From contig CAKUNE010000009.1 of NCBI GenBank assembly GCA_934668345.1, positions 1 to 25,839 on the forward strand: a stretch of DNA of 25,839 nucleotides. The letters are read 5' to 3'. The DNA comes from an uncultured Collinsella sp. Its GTDB lineage: Bacteria; Actinomycetota; Coriobacteriia; Coriobacteriales; Coriobacteriaceae. A program made the translations under genes and the position numbers. This document shows positions 14,330 through 22,762 of the stretch, piece after piece (the first letter of the stretch is position 1; each line of letters opens with the position of its first letter). The notes under the pieces were generated by a model. The model saw nothing but the letters and a program-made list of their open reading frames with translations. It was not told the DNA's origin and ran no database searches.

Positions 14330-15013
14330 CTACTTATCGTCGGGCTCGGTGACGCGCTTGGTAAACGAGAGCTTGGACTCCTTACCGGCCATGAGCTTTT
14401 GGATATTCGAGCGATGGGCCCACACCACGGTGATGCCGATCAGCGCCATGCAAAACTTGAGGCCCAGGCTGCTGTACGGAAAGACCGCACAAGAGGCGAT
14501 GGGAAGACCGATGGCGGCGGCAAGTGAGCCCACCGACACGTATTTGGTGATGGCAACGGCCACGATAAACATGCCCAGCAGCGACAGGCCAATGGGCCAG
14601 TACCAGGCGAGGATGACGCCCAGGCCCACGGCAATACCCTTGCCACCATGGAAGTTGAGGTAGGGCGAGAAGATATGGCCCCACACCGCTGCCAGGCAGA
14701 TGACACCGAGCATCCAGTCGCCGGGGGCTCCGGGCGCCATGATGCTTACGGGGAAGCCATAGCCCACGCCAGCGATGAGCGGACGGGCGATAAGGACGCA
14801 GATGGCGCCCTTAAGGCAGTCGAGCAGCAGCGTGAGCGAGGCCACCTTGGGGCCGGCCACACGCAGCGCGTTGGTGGTGCCGATGTTGCCGGAGCCCGCC
14901 TTGCGAATGTCGGTGTGGTTGAACACGCGGCCCAGGATCAGGCCAAACGGAATCGCTCCGATAAAGAACGAGACCACGGCGCAGATAGCGGTCAGCAGAA
15001 TCGGATTATGCAT
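14330..15013 (-). CDS. plsY: Glycerol-3-phosphate acyltransferase PlsY
   Basis: This 227-residue integral membrane enzyme moves an acyl group from acyl phosphate to glycerol 3-phosphate, giving lysophosphatidate. The conserved loops are present: SGNIGTTNALR (41-51), HGGKGIAVGLG (122-132), and HRSNIQKLMAGKE near the C-terminus. About seven hydrophobic segments separate them. The start was placed at ATG 15013, with GGAG eleven bases upstream; an ATG 48 bases further out would add a basic, unconserved stretch. The ATG overlaps the end of der by eight bases. PlsC, which adds the second chain, is encoded in the same block. Confidence 0.94.
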   Translation of the reverse strand: MHNPILLTAICAVVSFFIGAIPFGLILGRVFNHTDIRKAGSGNIGTTNALRVAGPKVASLTLLLDCLKGAICVLIARPLIAGVGYGFPVSIMAPGAPGDWMLGVICLAAVWGHIFSPYLNFHGGKGIAVGLGVILAWYWPIGLSLLGMFIVAVAITKYVSVGSLAAAIGLPIASCAVFPYSSLGLKFCMALIGITVVWAHRSNIQKLMAGKESKLSFTKRVTEPDDK

Positions 15014-16340
15014 CCTTTTGCTCCTTCTTCCTAAAGAAGAGTCGAATGGGCGTGCCGGCAAAGTCGAAGGTCGAGCGCATGCGGTTCTCTACATAGCGCT
15101 GGTAGGTGTCGTTGACCAGGTCGCTGTGGTTGACGAAAAACGTGAACGTCGGCGGGTTGACGCCCGTCTGGGTCACGTAGTGCATGCGCAGGCGGCGCTT
15201 ACCGTCTACCACGGTGTGGCCAAACTCGCGCAGGTCGGTGAGGAACGTGTTAAGGCGCGAGGTGCTGATCTTTTGCGAGCGCGTCTTTTCGGCTGCGTCG
15301 ACCATTGCCCAGATCTTCTCCACGCTGCGGCCGGTCAGGGCAGAGATGCGCAGGTACTGGGCCCAGGGAGCCATGACGCCCAGACGGCGGTCGACGGTCT
15401 CCATGCAGGCCTCGCGCTTGCGGTCGTCGTCGAGCAGGTCCCACTTGTTGAGCAGCACCACGATGGCGCAGCCGCGCTCGATGGCGAGGCCCATGACCTT
15501 CTGGTCCTGCTCGGTAACGCCCACGGAGGCGTCGACGACGAGCAGCGCCACGTCGGCGCGGTCGATGGCGCGCAGGCCGCGGACCATGGAGTAGTACTCG
15601 ATGTTCTCGTAGACGGTGCTCTTCTTGCGGATACCCGCGGTGTCGACCATGCGGTAGTGCTTGCCGTTGCGCTCCACGACGGTGTCGATGGCGTCGCGCG
15701 TGGTTCCGGCGATGTTGGACACGATGGAGCGGTCGGCACCCAGGATGCGGTTGAACAGCGAGGACTTGCCGGCGTTGGGTCGGCCGATGATGGCGACGTT
15801 CAGCGCGTCGGGGAACTCGTCGGCGACCTCGTCCTCCTCCTCGGGGAGCAGGGCCACGATGTCATCGAGCAGGTCGCCCGTGCCGTGGCCATGCAGGGCC
15901 GAGAGCGGCGTGGGCTCGCCGATACCGAGCGAATAGAACTCCCAGATGCTGTCGTTCTCGCGATCGGGGTTGTCGAGCTTGTTCACCAGCAGAAAGACCG
16001 GCTTGTCGCAGCGCTTGAGCATGCGGGCGACCGACTCGTCCTCCTCGGTGACGCCGGTGCGGCCGTCGACCACAAACAGGATGACGGCGGCTTCCTCGGC
16101 GGCGGCGAGCGCCTGGTCGCGGATAGACGTGGCGAAGACGTCGTCGCTCTTGAGCGGCTCGATACCGCCCGTGTCGACGATGGTGAACTCGCGGCCGTTC
16201 CAATCGGCCGTGTGATACGAGCGGTCGCGCGTGACGCCGCGGGACTCGTGGACGATGGCGTCCGAGGTCTGGGCCAGGCGGTTAACGAGCGTGGACTTGC
16301 CCACGTTGGGGCGTCCGACGACGGCGACGATAGGTTTCAT
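15006..16340 (-). CDS. der: Ribosome assembly GTPase Der (EngA)
   Basis: This 444-residue GTPase of 50S subunit assembly has two tandem G domains and a C-terminal KH-like domain. Domain 1 has GRPNVGKST at 9-17, DTGGI at 56-60 and NKLD at 120-123. Domain 2 has GRPNAGKSS at 186-194, then DTAG and NKWD. The acidic linker EEEDEVADE separates them, and the KH domain fills the rest. ATG at 16340 was chosen because AAAGGAG lies five bases upstream; the extra 20 residues of a longer frame are hydrophobic and unconserved. The gene lies ten bases after the DUF512 gene and overlaps plsY. Confidence 0.96.
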   Translation of the reverse strand: MKPIVAVVGRPNVGKSTLVNRLAQTSDAIVHESRGVTRDRSYHTADWNGREFTIVDTGGIEPLKSDDVFATSIRDQALAAAEEAAVILFVVDGRTGVTEEDESVARMLKRCDKPVFLLVNKLDNPDRENDSIWEFYSLGIGEPTPLSALHGHGTGDLLDDIVALLPEEEDEVADEFPDALNVAIIGRPNAGKSSLFNRILGADRSIVSNIAGTTRDAIDTVVERNGKHYRMVDTAGIRKKSTVYENIEYYSMVRGLRAIDRADVALLVVDASVGVTEQDQKVMGLAIERGCAIVVLLNKWDLLDDDRKREACMETVDRRLGVMAPWAQYLRISALTGRSVEKIWAMVDAAEKTRSQKISTSRLNTFLTDLREFGHTVVDGKRRLRMHYVTQTGVNPPTFTFFVNHSDLVNDTYQRYVENRMRSTFDFAGTPIRLFFRKKEQKDA

Positions 16341-16350
16341 CTGCTCTCCT

Positions 16351-17793
16351 TTAATGGGTAGGGTCAGTGGAATTAGTAGAGTCGGCAGGCACAATGCCAA
16401 GGATGTGCTCTAGGGTATCGAGCAGCTCATGCGGCATGGTCGATACCACATGAACCTCGGCGCCGCGACTGGTAAGGCTTGCGAGTAAATCGTCACGATG
16501 ATACTCGTCAAGCGTCATGCCGTCAGCGTTGAACATGAGCTTAGGCACAAAGAGCATAACCCCCGACAGGTCTTGCGGCAGCTGCTCCAGGATGTCGCTC
16601 GCAACGATGAGGCCGGTCACGTCCACGTTGCCGCCAAAGTAGCGGTTTTTAATGGCCGTGACGGTGCCGGCGAGGCCCTGCGGCGACTCCACGAAGCGCG
16701 CCACGGTGTCGCGTGCGCTGGCACCCGAGAGGCACAGCAGGCGCTGGTCGCGATCGGCGATGGCCTCGCGAACACGGGCCAGACGCTCGGCGTCTGCGGC
16801 AAGCACATCGTCGGTCTCGTCCAGATACGAGCGGATCATGCCAATGCCGTCGTAGTACTGCGGGTAGCCGTCGTAGAAATCGGCCTCGGGCGGCTCGATG
16901 CCGGCATCCAGGTAGAACTCGTCGCTCATCTGGAACGTGTGGCGGCCAAAGCGCTCGTACGCGCGGTCCTGATAGGGCCGGATCATGGCGATGGTCTCGC
17001 GCGCGAGTTCGGGCTTGTCGCTATAGGACCAGCTAAAGCGGTTCTGGTGCTTGGTAAAACCGAGCGGCACAATGCCCAGGCTCGTGATCTGCTCGTGCTC
17101 CTCGCAATAGCGCAGGGTCTTTTCCAGCTCCTCGCCGTCGTTCATGCCGGGGCACAAAACGATCTGCGCGTGGATCTCGATGCCGGCGGCCATGATGGCC
17201 TCGAGCACGTCCATGCCGCGCTGGGCGTTGCGTCCCATCATGCGGCGGCGAACGTCGGGACTCACGGCGTGGACCGACACGTTCATGGGGCTCATGTTGC
17301 GGTCGATGACGTTTTGCACGTCCTCGTCGGTGAGGTTTGTGAGCGTGACAAAGTTGCCCTGCAAAAAGCTCAGGCGGTAGTCGTCGTCGCGGATATAGAG
17401 CGTGGAGCGGCCGCCCTTGGGCAGCATCGTCATAAAGCAAAACACGCAGGCATTTACGCAGGTACGCATGCCATCGAAGATGGGGCCGTCGAACTCCAGG
17501 CCCCAGTCCTCGCCGGGAAAGCGGTCAAGCTCCACGGGGGTTACGGTGCTATCGCGCGGGTCAAAAACCTCCAACTCGACGGTATCGTCGTCGGCCTCCC
17601 AGAGCCACACGATCATGTCGGTGAGCCGCTCGCCGTTGACCGTGAGCACGCGCATGCCCGGCTCGATACCCACATCCCATGCGGGCGATTCGGGGCGCAC
17701 GTTCTTGACGAGCGCGCCCTCACCCGGCTCGGGGTCGCGGCTGCGCCCGTAATCGGCCACCTCGGCGGCGTATGCGGGTACGGTCTGGTCCAT
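16351..17793 (-). CDS. DUF512 protein with PDZ-like N-terminus and radical-SAM-type cysteine motif
   Basis: The protein has 480 residues. A PDZ-like segment (about 25-90: VKNVRPESPAWDVGIEPGMR, then VNGERL) precedes the motif CVNACVFC with C112, C116 and C119, arranged CxxxCxxC as in radical SAM enzymes. A TIM-barrel-like part with GNFVTLTN, VSVHA and CPGMNDGEEL follows, then the C-terminal DUF512 region. Family members occur widely in Gram-positive bacteria and cyanobacteria, and the reaction is unknown. ATG at 17793 was chosen because the family starts near the PDZ segment; AAGGAG lies in the end of ispH, 14 bases away, which is long. A longer frame upstream overlaps ispH and is Arg-rich, so it is not credible. 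It lies between ispH and der. Confidence 0.85.
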   Translation of the reverse strand: MDQTVPAYAAEVADYGRSRDPEPGEGALVKNVRPESPAWDVGIEPGMRVLTVNGERLTDMIVWLWEADDDTVELEVFDPRDSTVTPVELDRFPGEDWGLEFDGPIFDGMRTCVNACVFCFMTMLPKGGRSTLYIRDDDYRLSFLQGNFVTLTNLTDEDVQNVIDRNMSPMNVSVHAVSPDVRRRMMGRNAQRGMDVLEAIMAAGIEIHAQIVLCPGMNDGEELEKTLRYCEEHEQITSLGIVPLGFTKHQNRFSWSYSDKPELARETIAMIRPYQDRAYERFGRHTFQMSDEFYLDAGIEPPEADFYDGYPQYYDGIGMIRSYLDETDDVLAADAERLARVREAIADRDQRLLCLSGASARDTVARFVESPQGLAGTVTAIKNRYFGGNVDVTGLIVASDILEQLPQDLSGVMLFVPKLMFNADGMTLDEYHRDDLLASLTSRGAEVHVVSTMPHELLDTLEHILGIVPADSTNSTDPTH

Positions 17794-17795
17794 AA

Positions 17796-18692
17796 TTAGC
17801 GGCAAAGCTCCTTGATGCGCGCGACGGCGCGTTCGATGTGTTCTTGCGGGGTGGAAGCTCCGGCGGTGATGCCGATGTGCTGAGCGTCGGCAAACCATGC
17901 GGCCTCGAGCTCCGATGCTTCCTCGATATGATGCGTACGCTCGCAGGCGTCGGCGCAAATCTGCGCCAGACGGCGGGTGTTGCCCGAGTTCTTGCCGCCC
18001 ACGACGACCATGCAGTCACAGCGGTTGGCCAGTGACGCGGCTGCCTGCTGACGCTCGCTCGTGGCGGCGCAGATGGTGTTGATCGCGCGCAGCTCCTGCA
18101 CGCGCGGGGTGATGGCAGCCACGACTTCGGCCAAGTTCTGTGCGGTCTGAGTGGTCTGCACGACCAAGCCCACCTTACCCTTGAGCGGTAGTGCGTCTGC
18201 GTCGGCAGCGCAGCTCACGACCTGCGCGTCATCGCCGGCGTGACCCAGAATGCCCTCGACCTCGGGATGACCCGGCTCGCCCACGACGATCACGCGGTAG
18301 CCCTCGCGTACCAAGCGCTCAGCGGCCACGTGGACCTTCTTCACGTAGGGGCAGGTGGCGTCGACCACGGTAAGGTCGCGCTCGCGGGCGGCATCGATCA
18401 CCTGCGGCACCACGCCGTGGGCGCGGATGATCACGGTGCCCGATGCTGCGTCGTCCAGGGCCTCGGCCAAGCCCACGCCCGCTTCGGCAAGCTCGCGCAC
18501 CACGATGGGGTTATGGATGAGCGGGCCCAGGGTGTGGACCTGCGCGCTCTCCCCTGTCTGCGGTGCGGCGGCCAGCGCCATGTCGAGTGCGCGCTGCACG
18601 CCGTAGCAGGTGCCGGCGTGGGCGGCGATCTCGATGGTGGGGACGGTATCCTTAGCGGCGATCGCGGCGGTATTCTTCACGTTCTCACCCAT
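17796..18692 (-). CDS. ispH: 4-hydroxy-3-methylbut-2-enyl diphosphate reductase
   Basis: This 298-residue iron-sulfur enzyme performs the last step of the MEP pathway, producing isopentenyl and dimethylallyl diphosphate. The three cluster cysteines are C29 (AGTCYGV), C114 (DATCPYV) and C208 (NTICAATSERQ). The substrate-binding His residues are visible in TLGPLIHNP, RAHGV and GEPGHPE, and TSERQ carries the conserved Thr and Glu region. ATG at 18692 lies two bases beyond the plsC stop; the ribosome-binding site is weak (CAGG). An alternative start ten codons upstream would overlap plsC. The gene order cmk-plsC-ispH is also seen in Firmicutes. Confidence 0.95.
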   Translation of the reverse strand: MGENVKNTAAIAAKDTVPTIEIAAHAGTCYGVQRALDMALAAAPQTGESAQVHTLGPLIHNPIVVRELAEAGVGLAEALDDAASGTVIIRAHGVVPQVIDAARERDLTVVDATCPYVKKVHVAAERLVREGYRVIVVGEPGHPEVEGILGHAGDDAQVVSCAADADALPLKGKVGLVVQTTQTAQNLAEVVAAITPRVQELRAINTICAATSERQQAAASLANRCDCMVVVGGKNSGNTRRLAQICADACERTHHIEEASELEAAWFADAQHIGITAGASTPQEHIERAVARIKELCR

Positions 18693-18694
18693 GG

Positions 18695-19423
18695 CTAGAA
18701 CCTGCCCGGATGCTCGTCGCACAGCTCGTCGCGCATGGTGTAGACACGGCCCATGGCCTCGGATTCAAACCAAGCCAGGCGCTCCGTGCGCTTGAGCCCG
18801 GTTGGCGCGTCGGAAAGCGAGACGGCCTTGCCGGCACGGATCCAGCACTTCTTGGGACGCATGAGCTTTTTGCCCTTGGGCGTGATGTCGGACCAGCCGC
18901 AGATGGCGAGCGGGTTGACGGGCGCCTTGCCCATCTGGGCGATGAGCGCAAAGCCGCCGTGGACCTCGGGCTTGATCTCGCGCGAGCGGATGCGCGTGCC
19001 CTCGGGGAAGATCAGGACATCCTCGCCGCGCTGCAGCGCATGCTGGGCGGCGCGCAGGCACTTCATGTCGGCGGTACCGCGCTCGACGGGGATGCCGCCC
19101 ACGCGGCTAAAGGCCCAGCGCACGATCTTGGTCTTGGCGAACTCAGACTTAAAGATAGGACGGATGCGGCGACCGCCAAAGAACAGTGCCGTCTCCACAG
19201 CCAAGAGCTCGGCCATCGAGGTGTGGTTACAGATGACTACGCTACCACCGCCTTCCTGGCGCTCAAACAGCAGGTCGGCGTCCTCGACCTTCCAGCGCCA
19301 CATGAGCTTGGAGAAGACCCACAGGATGCCCATGACTACGGCGACAGTGCCGCGGATGAGCGCCGGAAACTCGGCGTAGGGGGCGTTGTAGTAATCCTCG
19401 GGCGTCTGCTTAAACAGGCGCAT
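18695..19423 (-). CDS. plsC: 1-acyl-sn-glycerol-3-phosphate acyltransferase family protein
   Basis: This 242-residue membrane-associated enzyme of the PlsC family adds the second acyl chain to form phosphatidate. A hydrophobic helix lies at about 22-40. Motif I reads ICNHTSMAE with H67, but the acid four residues on is E72 where the family normally has Asp (NHxxxxD). Motif II-like GGIPVERG and motif III FPEGTRIRS (139-147) are intact. A perfect AAAGGAGG precedes the ATG. It lies three bases after cmk and two before ispH. The Glu for Asp change is conservative, so activity is likely, but the substrate preference could differ. Confidence 0.9.
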   Translation of the reverse strand: MRLFKQTPEDYYNAPYAEFPALIRGTVAVVMGILWVFSKLMWRWKVEDADLLFERQEGGGSVVICNHTSMAELLAVETALFFGGRRIRPIFKSEFAKTKIVRWAFSRVGGIPVERGTADMKCLRAAQHALQRGEDVLIFPEGTRIRSREIKPEVHGGFALIAQMGKAPVNPLAICGWSDITPKGKKLMRPKKCWIRAGKAVSLSDAPTGLKRTERLAWFESEAMGRVYTMRDELCDEHPGRF

Positions 19424-19426
19424 GAG

Positions 19427-20113
19427 TTACCTCCTTTGGTTGATGAGGTCCTCGATAATGCGTACGACCTCGTCGATGGTGTGGGCGGTGGAGTCGACGT
19501 GTACCGCGTCCTCGGCGGGCACGAGCGGTGCGACCTCGCGGCTGCTGTCGAGTTTATCGCGCTGCTTGAGGGCGTCGAGGGTCTCGTCGACCTCGGCCTC
19601 GAGCTGCTCGGCAGTAAGCGGCTGGGCGTCGTTTTGGTGGCGCTGCAATACGCGGCGACGGGCGCGCTCGCGCGGGTCGGCGGTCAGGAAGACCTTGACC
19701 TGCGCGTTGGGGAACACGACGGTGCCGATGTCGCGACCCTCGGCGACGATATCGCGGTCCTCGGCGGCGCGGCGCTGGTGAGTGAGCATGGCGGCGCGCA
19801 CACCCGGGTAGGCCGAGACCTTGGAGACGTTGGCGTCCACCTGCGGGGTGCGGATGGCAGCCGATGCGTCCTGGCCGTCGATGGTCAGGCGCGTGTCCTC
19901 GCCGGTGCCGTTGGTAAAGCGGATTTCGATCTGCTCGGCGAGGGCGTCGATGGCCGCTTCGTCGTCCAGGTCGATGCCGCGATCGAGCGCGGCGAAGGTG
20001 ACGGCGCGATACATGGCGCCCGTGTCGAGCTTGTTAAAGCCCAGCTGGCGGGCGATCTCCTTGGCGATGGTGGACTTGCCGGAACCGGCGGGGCCGTCGA
20101 TGGCGACGATCAT
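19427..20113 (-). CDS. cmk: Cytidylate kinase
   Basis: This 228-residue kinase phosphorylates CMP and dCMP. The P-loop GPAGSGKST is at 7-15. LDTGAMYRAVTFAAL follows at about 35-49. The NMP-binding insert contains RTPQVDANVSKVSAYPGVR, then GRDIGTVVFPNAQVKVFLTA and the lid RARRRVLQRHQ. AAAGGAAG lies before the ATG. It is part of the widely conserved scpA-scpB-rluB-cmk neighbourhood; a 66-base gap separates it from rluB with no visible terminator. Confidence 0.96.
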   Translation of the reverse strand: MIVAIDGPAGSGKSTIAKEIARQLGFNKLDTGAMYRAVTFAALDRGIDLDDEAAIDALAEQIEIRFTNGTGEDTRLTIDGQDASAAIRTPQVDANVSKVSAYPGVRAAMLTHQRRAAEDRDIVAEGRDIGTVVFPNAQVKVFLTADPRERARRRVLQRHQNDAQPLTAEQLEAEVDETLDALKQRDKLDSSREVAPLVPAEDAVHVDSTAHTIDEVVRIIEDLINQRR

Positions 20114-20179
20114 GCAATGCTTCCTTTCGGTGGTTGACGTGCTGGTATGGTTCGCGGGCGCTGGGGCGCGGCGGGTTGC

Positions 20180-21145
20180 CTAGCCCGTGTAGCGCTCGCG
20201 GTAGGTGTTGCGCTTGGGTGCGGAGCCGTGGCTGCCGTGGTGACGCGTGCGGCTGGCGGGCGCGTCTTGGGGCTTACCGCCGTTGCGCTTGGCGCTCGCC
20301 TGCTTGGGCGGGATGCCGCCGGCCTTGAGGATCTGTACCTCGCGGTCGGTGAGCTCGCGCCACGAGCCCTTGGCCACGTCCTTGAGCTCCAGGCCGGCAA
20401 AGTTGCAGCGATGCAGGCGGATTACCGGATGGTGGATCTTGCTCAGCATGCGCTTGACCTGATTCTTGCGGCCCTCGCGGATGATGACCTCCACGGCGGT
20501 GGTACCGGGCTTGACGCCTTGCGGTGCCACGGCCACGGCCTCGCGCGCGTTGATGACGCGGCAGATCGCCGGCTGGCACAGGCCGTCGTCGAGCTCTATG
20601 CCGCGACGCAGCGGTTCCAAGTCGCGATCGGTCAGGTGGCCGTCCACGAGCGCCTGGTAGGTCTTGTAGACGTGCTTGCTGGGGTGCAGCAGGTCCTGCG
20701 ACAGGTCGCCGTCGGTGGTAAAGAGCAAGAGACCCGTGGTGTCGCGGTCCAGGCGACCCACCGGGAAAAGTCCCGGAAAGCGGTCGCGGGGGACCAGGTC
20801 GGCCACGCAAGGGCGCTCCTGTGGATCGCTCATGGTGGTGAGGTAGCCGGTCGGCTTGTAGAGCATCAGGTACACGGCGCCCTGGTTGAGCTTGACGGGC
20901 ATTCCGTCGACCTCGATATGGTCGCGGTCGACGTCGACCTTGGTGCCCAGCTCGGTCGCGACCTGGCCGTTGACGGTCACGCGGCCGGCGGTCATAAGGT
21001 CCTCCGAGCCACGGCGGCTCGCCACGCCCGCGCGCGCCAAAAAGCGCTGCAGGCGCATGGTGTGCGGATAGACGGGCTGGGCGTCGGTTGCGGGTACTGC
21101 GTTGCCCATGGCGCGCGTCTCCCCTACTTCGTTAGTCCTCGTCAT
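20180..21145 (-). CDS. rluB: Pseudouridine synthase RluB/RsuA family
   Basis: This 321-residue protein has an S4 RNA-binding domain (about 30-85: MRLQRFLARAGVASRRGSED) followed by a pseudouridine synthase domain. The catalytic motif GRLDRDTTGLLLF (130-142) carries D133. YKPTGYLTT and the C-terminal motif EGRKNQVKRMLSKIHHPV are also present. By genome context it should modify 23S rRNA as RluB does, though RsuA/RluB/RluE specificity cannot be read from sequence. The last 45 or so residues form a basic, low-complexity tail, probably for RNA binding. ATG at 21145 was chosen for its GGAGG site; it overlaps scpB by 14 bases. Confidence 0.92.
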   Translation of the reverse strand: MTRTNEVGETRAMGNAVPATDAQPVYPHTMRLQRFLARAGVASRRGSEDLMTAGRVTVNGQVATELGTKVDVDRDHIEVDGMPVKLNQGAVYLMLYKPTGYLTTMSDPQERPCVADLVPRDRFPGLFPVGRLDRDTTGLLLFTTDGDLSQDLLHPSKHVYKTYQALVDGHLTDRDLEPLRRGIELDDGLCQPAICRVINAREAVAVAPQGVKPGTTAVEVIIREGRKNQVKRMLSKIHHPVIRLHRCNFAGLELKDVAKGSWRELTDREVQILKAGGIPPKQASAKRNGGKPQDAPASRTRHHGSHGSAPKRNTYRERYTG

Positions 21146-21860
21146 GCAAATCCTCCGAGGTTTCGTCGACGACCACGGTTTCCAAGTCCTCGACTGCCTC
21201 AACATCGTCAACATCGGTATCGAGCAGTACGCGCTCTTCGTCCAGGTCATCGGCCTGCTCCTCGAGCGTGGACTGAATGCTGCGGCCGCTCAGGCGCTCG
21301 CGGATAAACTGACGCGACTGCTCGTCGGGGGCAAACTGCTCCAGGTCGGGCAGGTCGCGGGTGGAACGCAGACCGTACTTTTCCAAGAAGGCGTTGGTCG
21401 TGCCGTAGATGATGGCCTGACCTCGCTGGGGGTCGCGGCCGAGCTCGCGCACCAGGCCCTTGTCCACGAGCGACGCGATGACGCCGTCGGAGTTGACGCC
21501 GCGGATGCCCTTGACCACTTCGCGCGTCACGGGCTGGTGGTATGCGATGACGGCCAGGGTTTCGAGCGCCGCCTGCGACAGCTTTTGCGTGTCCCAGCTC
21601 AGCACGTAGGCCTCGACCACGTCGTGGTAGGCGGGGTGCGTAAACAGGCGCCAGCCGCCGGCGACCTCGCGCAGCTGAAAGCCGCGGTTAGCCTCCTCGT
21701 ACTCAACCTTGAGCTCGGCGAGCAGCGATGCGCACTCGCCCGGGGCGATATCCAGCGCACCTGCCAGCGCGGGCGCGCTCACCGGGTCGCTCGACACCAG
21801 CAACAGAGCCTCGAGGGCGCCTTTGAGGCTGTTTGCCTCCAGCGTGGAAAGGGTTGACAT
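21132..21860 (-). CDS. scpB: Segregation and condensation protein B
   Basis: This 242-residue protein has two winged-helix domains. It forms the regulatory dimer that, with ScpA, bridges SMC heads in chromosome condensation. The family phrases LEALLLVSSDPVSAPALA, LSQAALETLAVIAYHQPVTR and IRGVNSDGVIASLVDKGLVR are present. The C-terminus is long and strongly acidic (Asp/Glu-rich from about 200), as in many actinobacterial ScpB proteins. It lies 11 bases after scpA and overlaps rluB. smc itself is not in the window. Confidence 0.95.
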   Translation of the reverse strand: MSTLSTLEANSLKGALEALLLVSSDPVSAPALAGALDIAPGECASLLAELKVEYEEANRGFQLREVAGGWRLFTHPAYHDVVEAYVLSWDTQKLSQAALETLAVIAYHQPVTREVVKGIRGVNSDGVIASLVDKGLVRELGRDPQRGQAIIYGTTNAFLEKYGLRSTRDLPDLEQFAPDEQSRQFIRERLSGRSIQSTLEEQADDLDEERVLLDTDVDDVEAVEDLETVVVDETSEDLHDED

Positions 21861-21871
21861 GGTTGCGGCTC

Positions 21872-22678
21872 CTATTCGGTGAGCTCGGGGCCCTCGCCGG
21901 GCACGTATGCCTCGGCGCCCTCGACTCGGTTGATGCAGATGGTTCCGAAGATCTCGTCCTGGCTCAGCGTAAGCGAGCCGCGCTTGGCGAGCTCGAGCAT
22001 GGCCAGGAAGGTAACGACGAGCTGCTCGGTGGTGGCATCGCCGTCCAACAGCTCGCGGAAGGTGCAGGTTTGGTGCGCCATGGTAAAGCGGTCGACGGAG
22101 GCCACCGTCAGGTCGAGCGGCACGCGATGCGGCGCCACGTGCTCGGCCTCCAGCAGGAAGGTCTGGCGCTTGCCGTCCAGGTCGGCGCAGATGACGGCGA
22201 GGCCGCGCAGGGTAATGCCGGCAAGGTAGTCGGGCATAAGGCCTAGGAACTCGGGGTCGGGGCCGGCCACGCGCGGATGCATGCGGCTCTCGGCCTGCAT
22301 CCGCGCGCCAAGGGCCGCAGCCGCGCCTTTAAACTGCTTGTAGGCAATCAGGCGCTGGATCAGAACCTCGCGCAGGGTATCACCGTCGAGCGCGCTGAGT
22401 TCCTCGAGGTCTTCGTCGTCGTCATCCTCGTCGGTGTTGCGCGGGGCCTCCTGCGGCACCAGAGAGGCGGCCTTGATGTCCAAAAGGGTTGCTGCGACCA
22501 GCAAAAAGTCGCTCGCCACGTCCAGGTCCAGCGCCTCGATGCGCTCGGCCTCGGCAAGGTACTGTTCGGCCACCTCGCTGATGGAGATGGCGCCGATATC
22601 TACTTTTTGGCGGGTTACCAGCTGCAGCAGCAGGTCGAACGGTCCGCTGTAGACCTGCGTCGACACGCGATACGACAT
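21872..22678 (-). CDS. scpA: Segregation and condensation protein A
   Basis: This 268-residue kleisin subunit joins the SMC dimer with ScpB. The N-terminal SMC-binding part is typical: YSGPFDLLLQLVTRQKVDIG, then ISEVAEQYL, then DFLLVAATLLDIKAASLVPQ. A variable acidic middle (about 93-105) and a C-terminal winged helix with VTFLAMLELAKRGSLTLSQ and IFGTICI follow. AAAGGAGG lies seven bases before the ATG. The 84-base gap upstream is one of the few places in the core block that could hold a promoter, but I could not assign one. Confidence 0.95.
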   Translation of the reverse strand: MSYRVSTQVYSGPFDLLLQLVTRQKVDIGAISISEVAEQYLAEAERIEALDLDVASDFLLVAATLLDIKAASLVPQEAPRNTDEDDDDEDLEELSALDGDTLREVLIQRLIAYKQFKGAAAALGARMQAESRMHPRVAGPDPEFLGLMPDYLAGITLRGLAVICADLDGKRQTFLLEAEHVAPHRVPLDLTVASVDRFTMAHQTCTFRELLDGDATTEQLVVTFLAMLELAKRGSLTLSQDEIFGTICINRVEGAEAYVPGEGPELTE

Positions 22679-22762
22679 CTTCGACCTCCTTTGACGGCGC
22701 CTTCGCGGCGCGGTTTGGGTGCATGTTACGACCGTTTTGCATGGTCGACCTGTAAGTTTACC

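Noticed and set aside
14775..16361. A 528-codon open frame on the plus strand
   Set aside because: It lies opposite plsY and der. Its Val/Ala/Gly/His-rich translation is the typical mirror of GC-rich coding DNA, and no motif or ribosome-binding site supports it.
16498..21307. Long plus-strand frames opposite the DUF512 gene, ispH, plsC, cmk and rluB (16498-17799, 18240-18698, 18710-20137, 20147-21307)
   Set aside because: Each is antisense to a well-recognised gene and shows only mirror composition.
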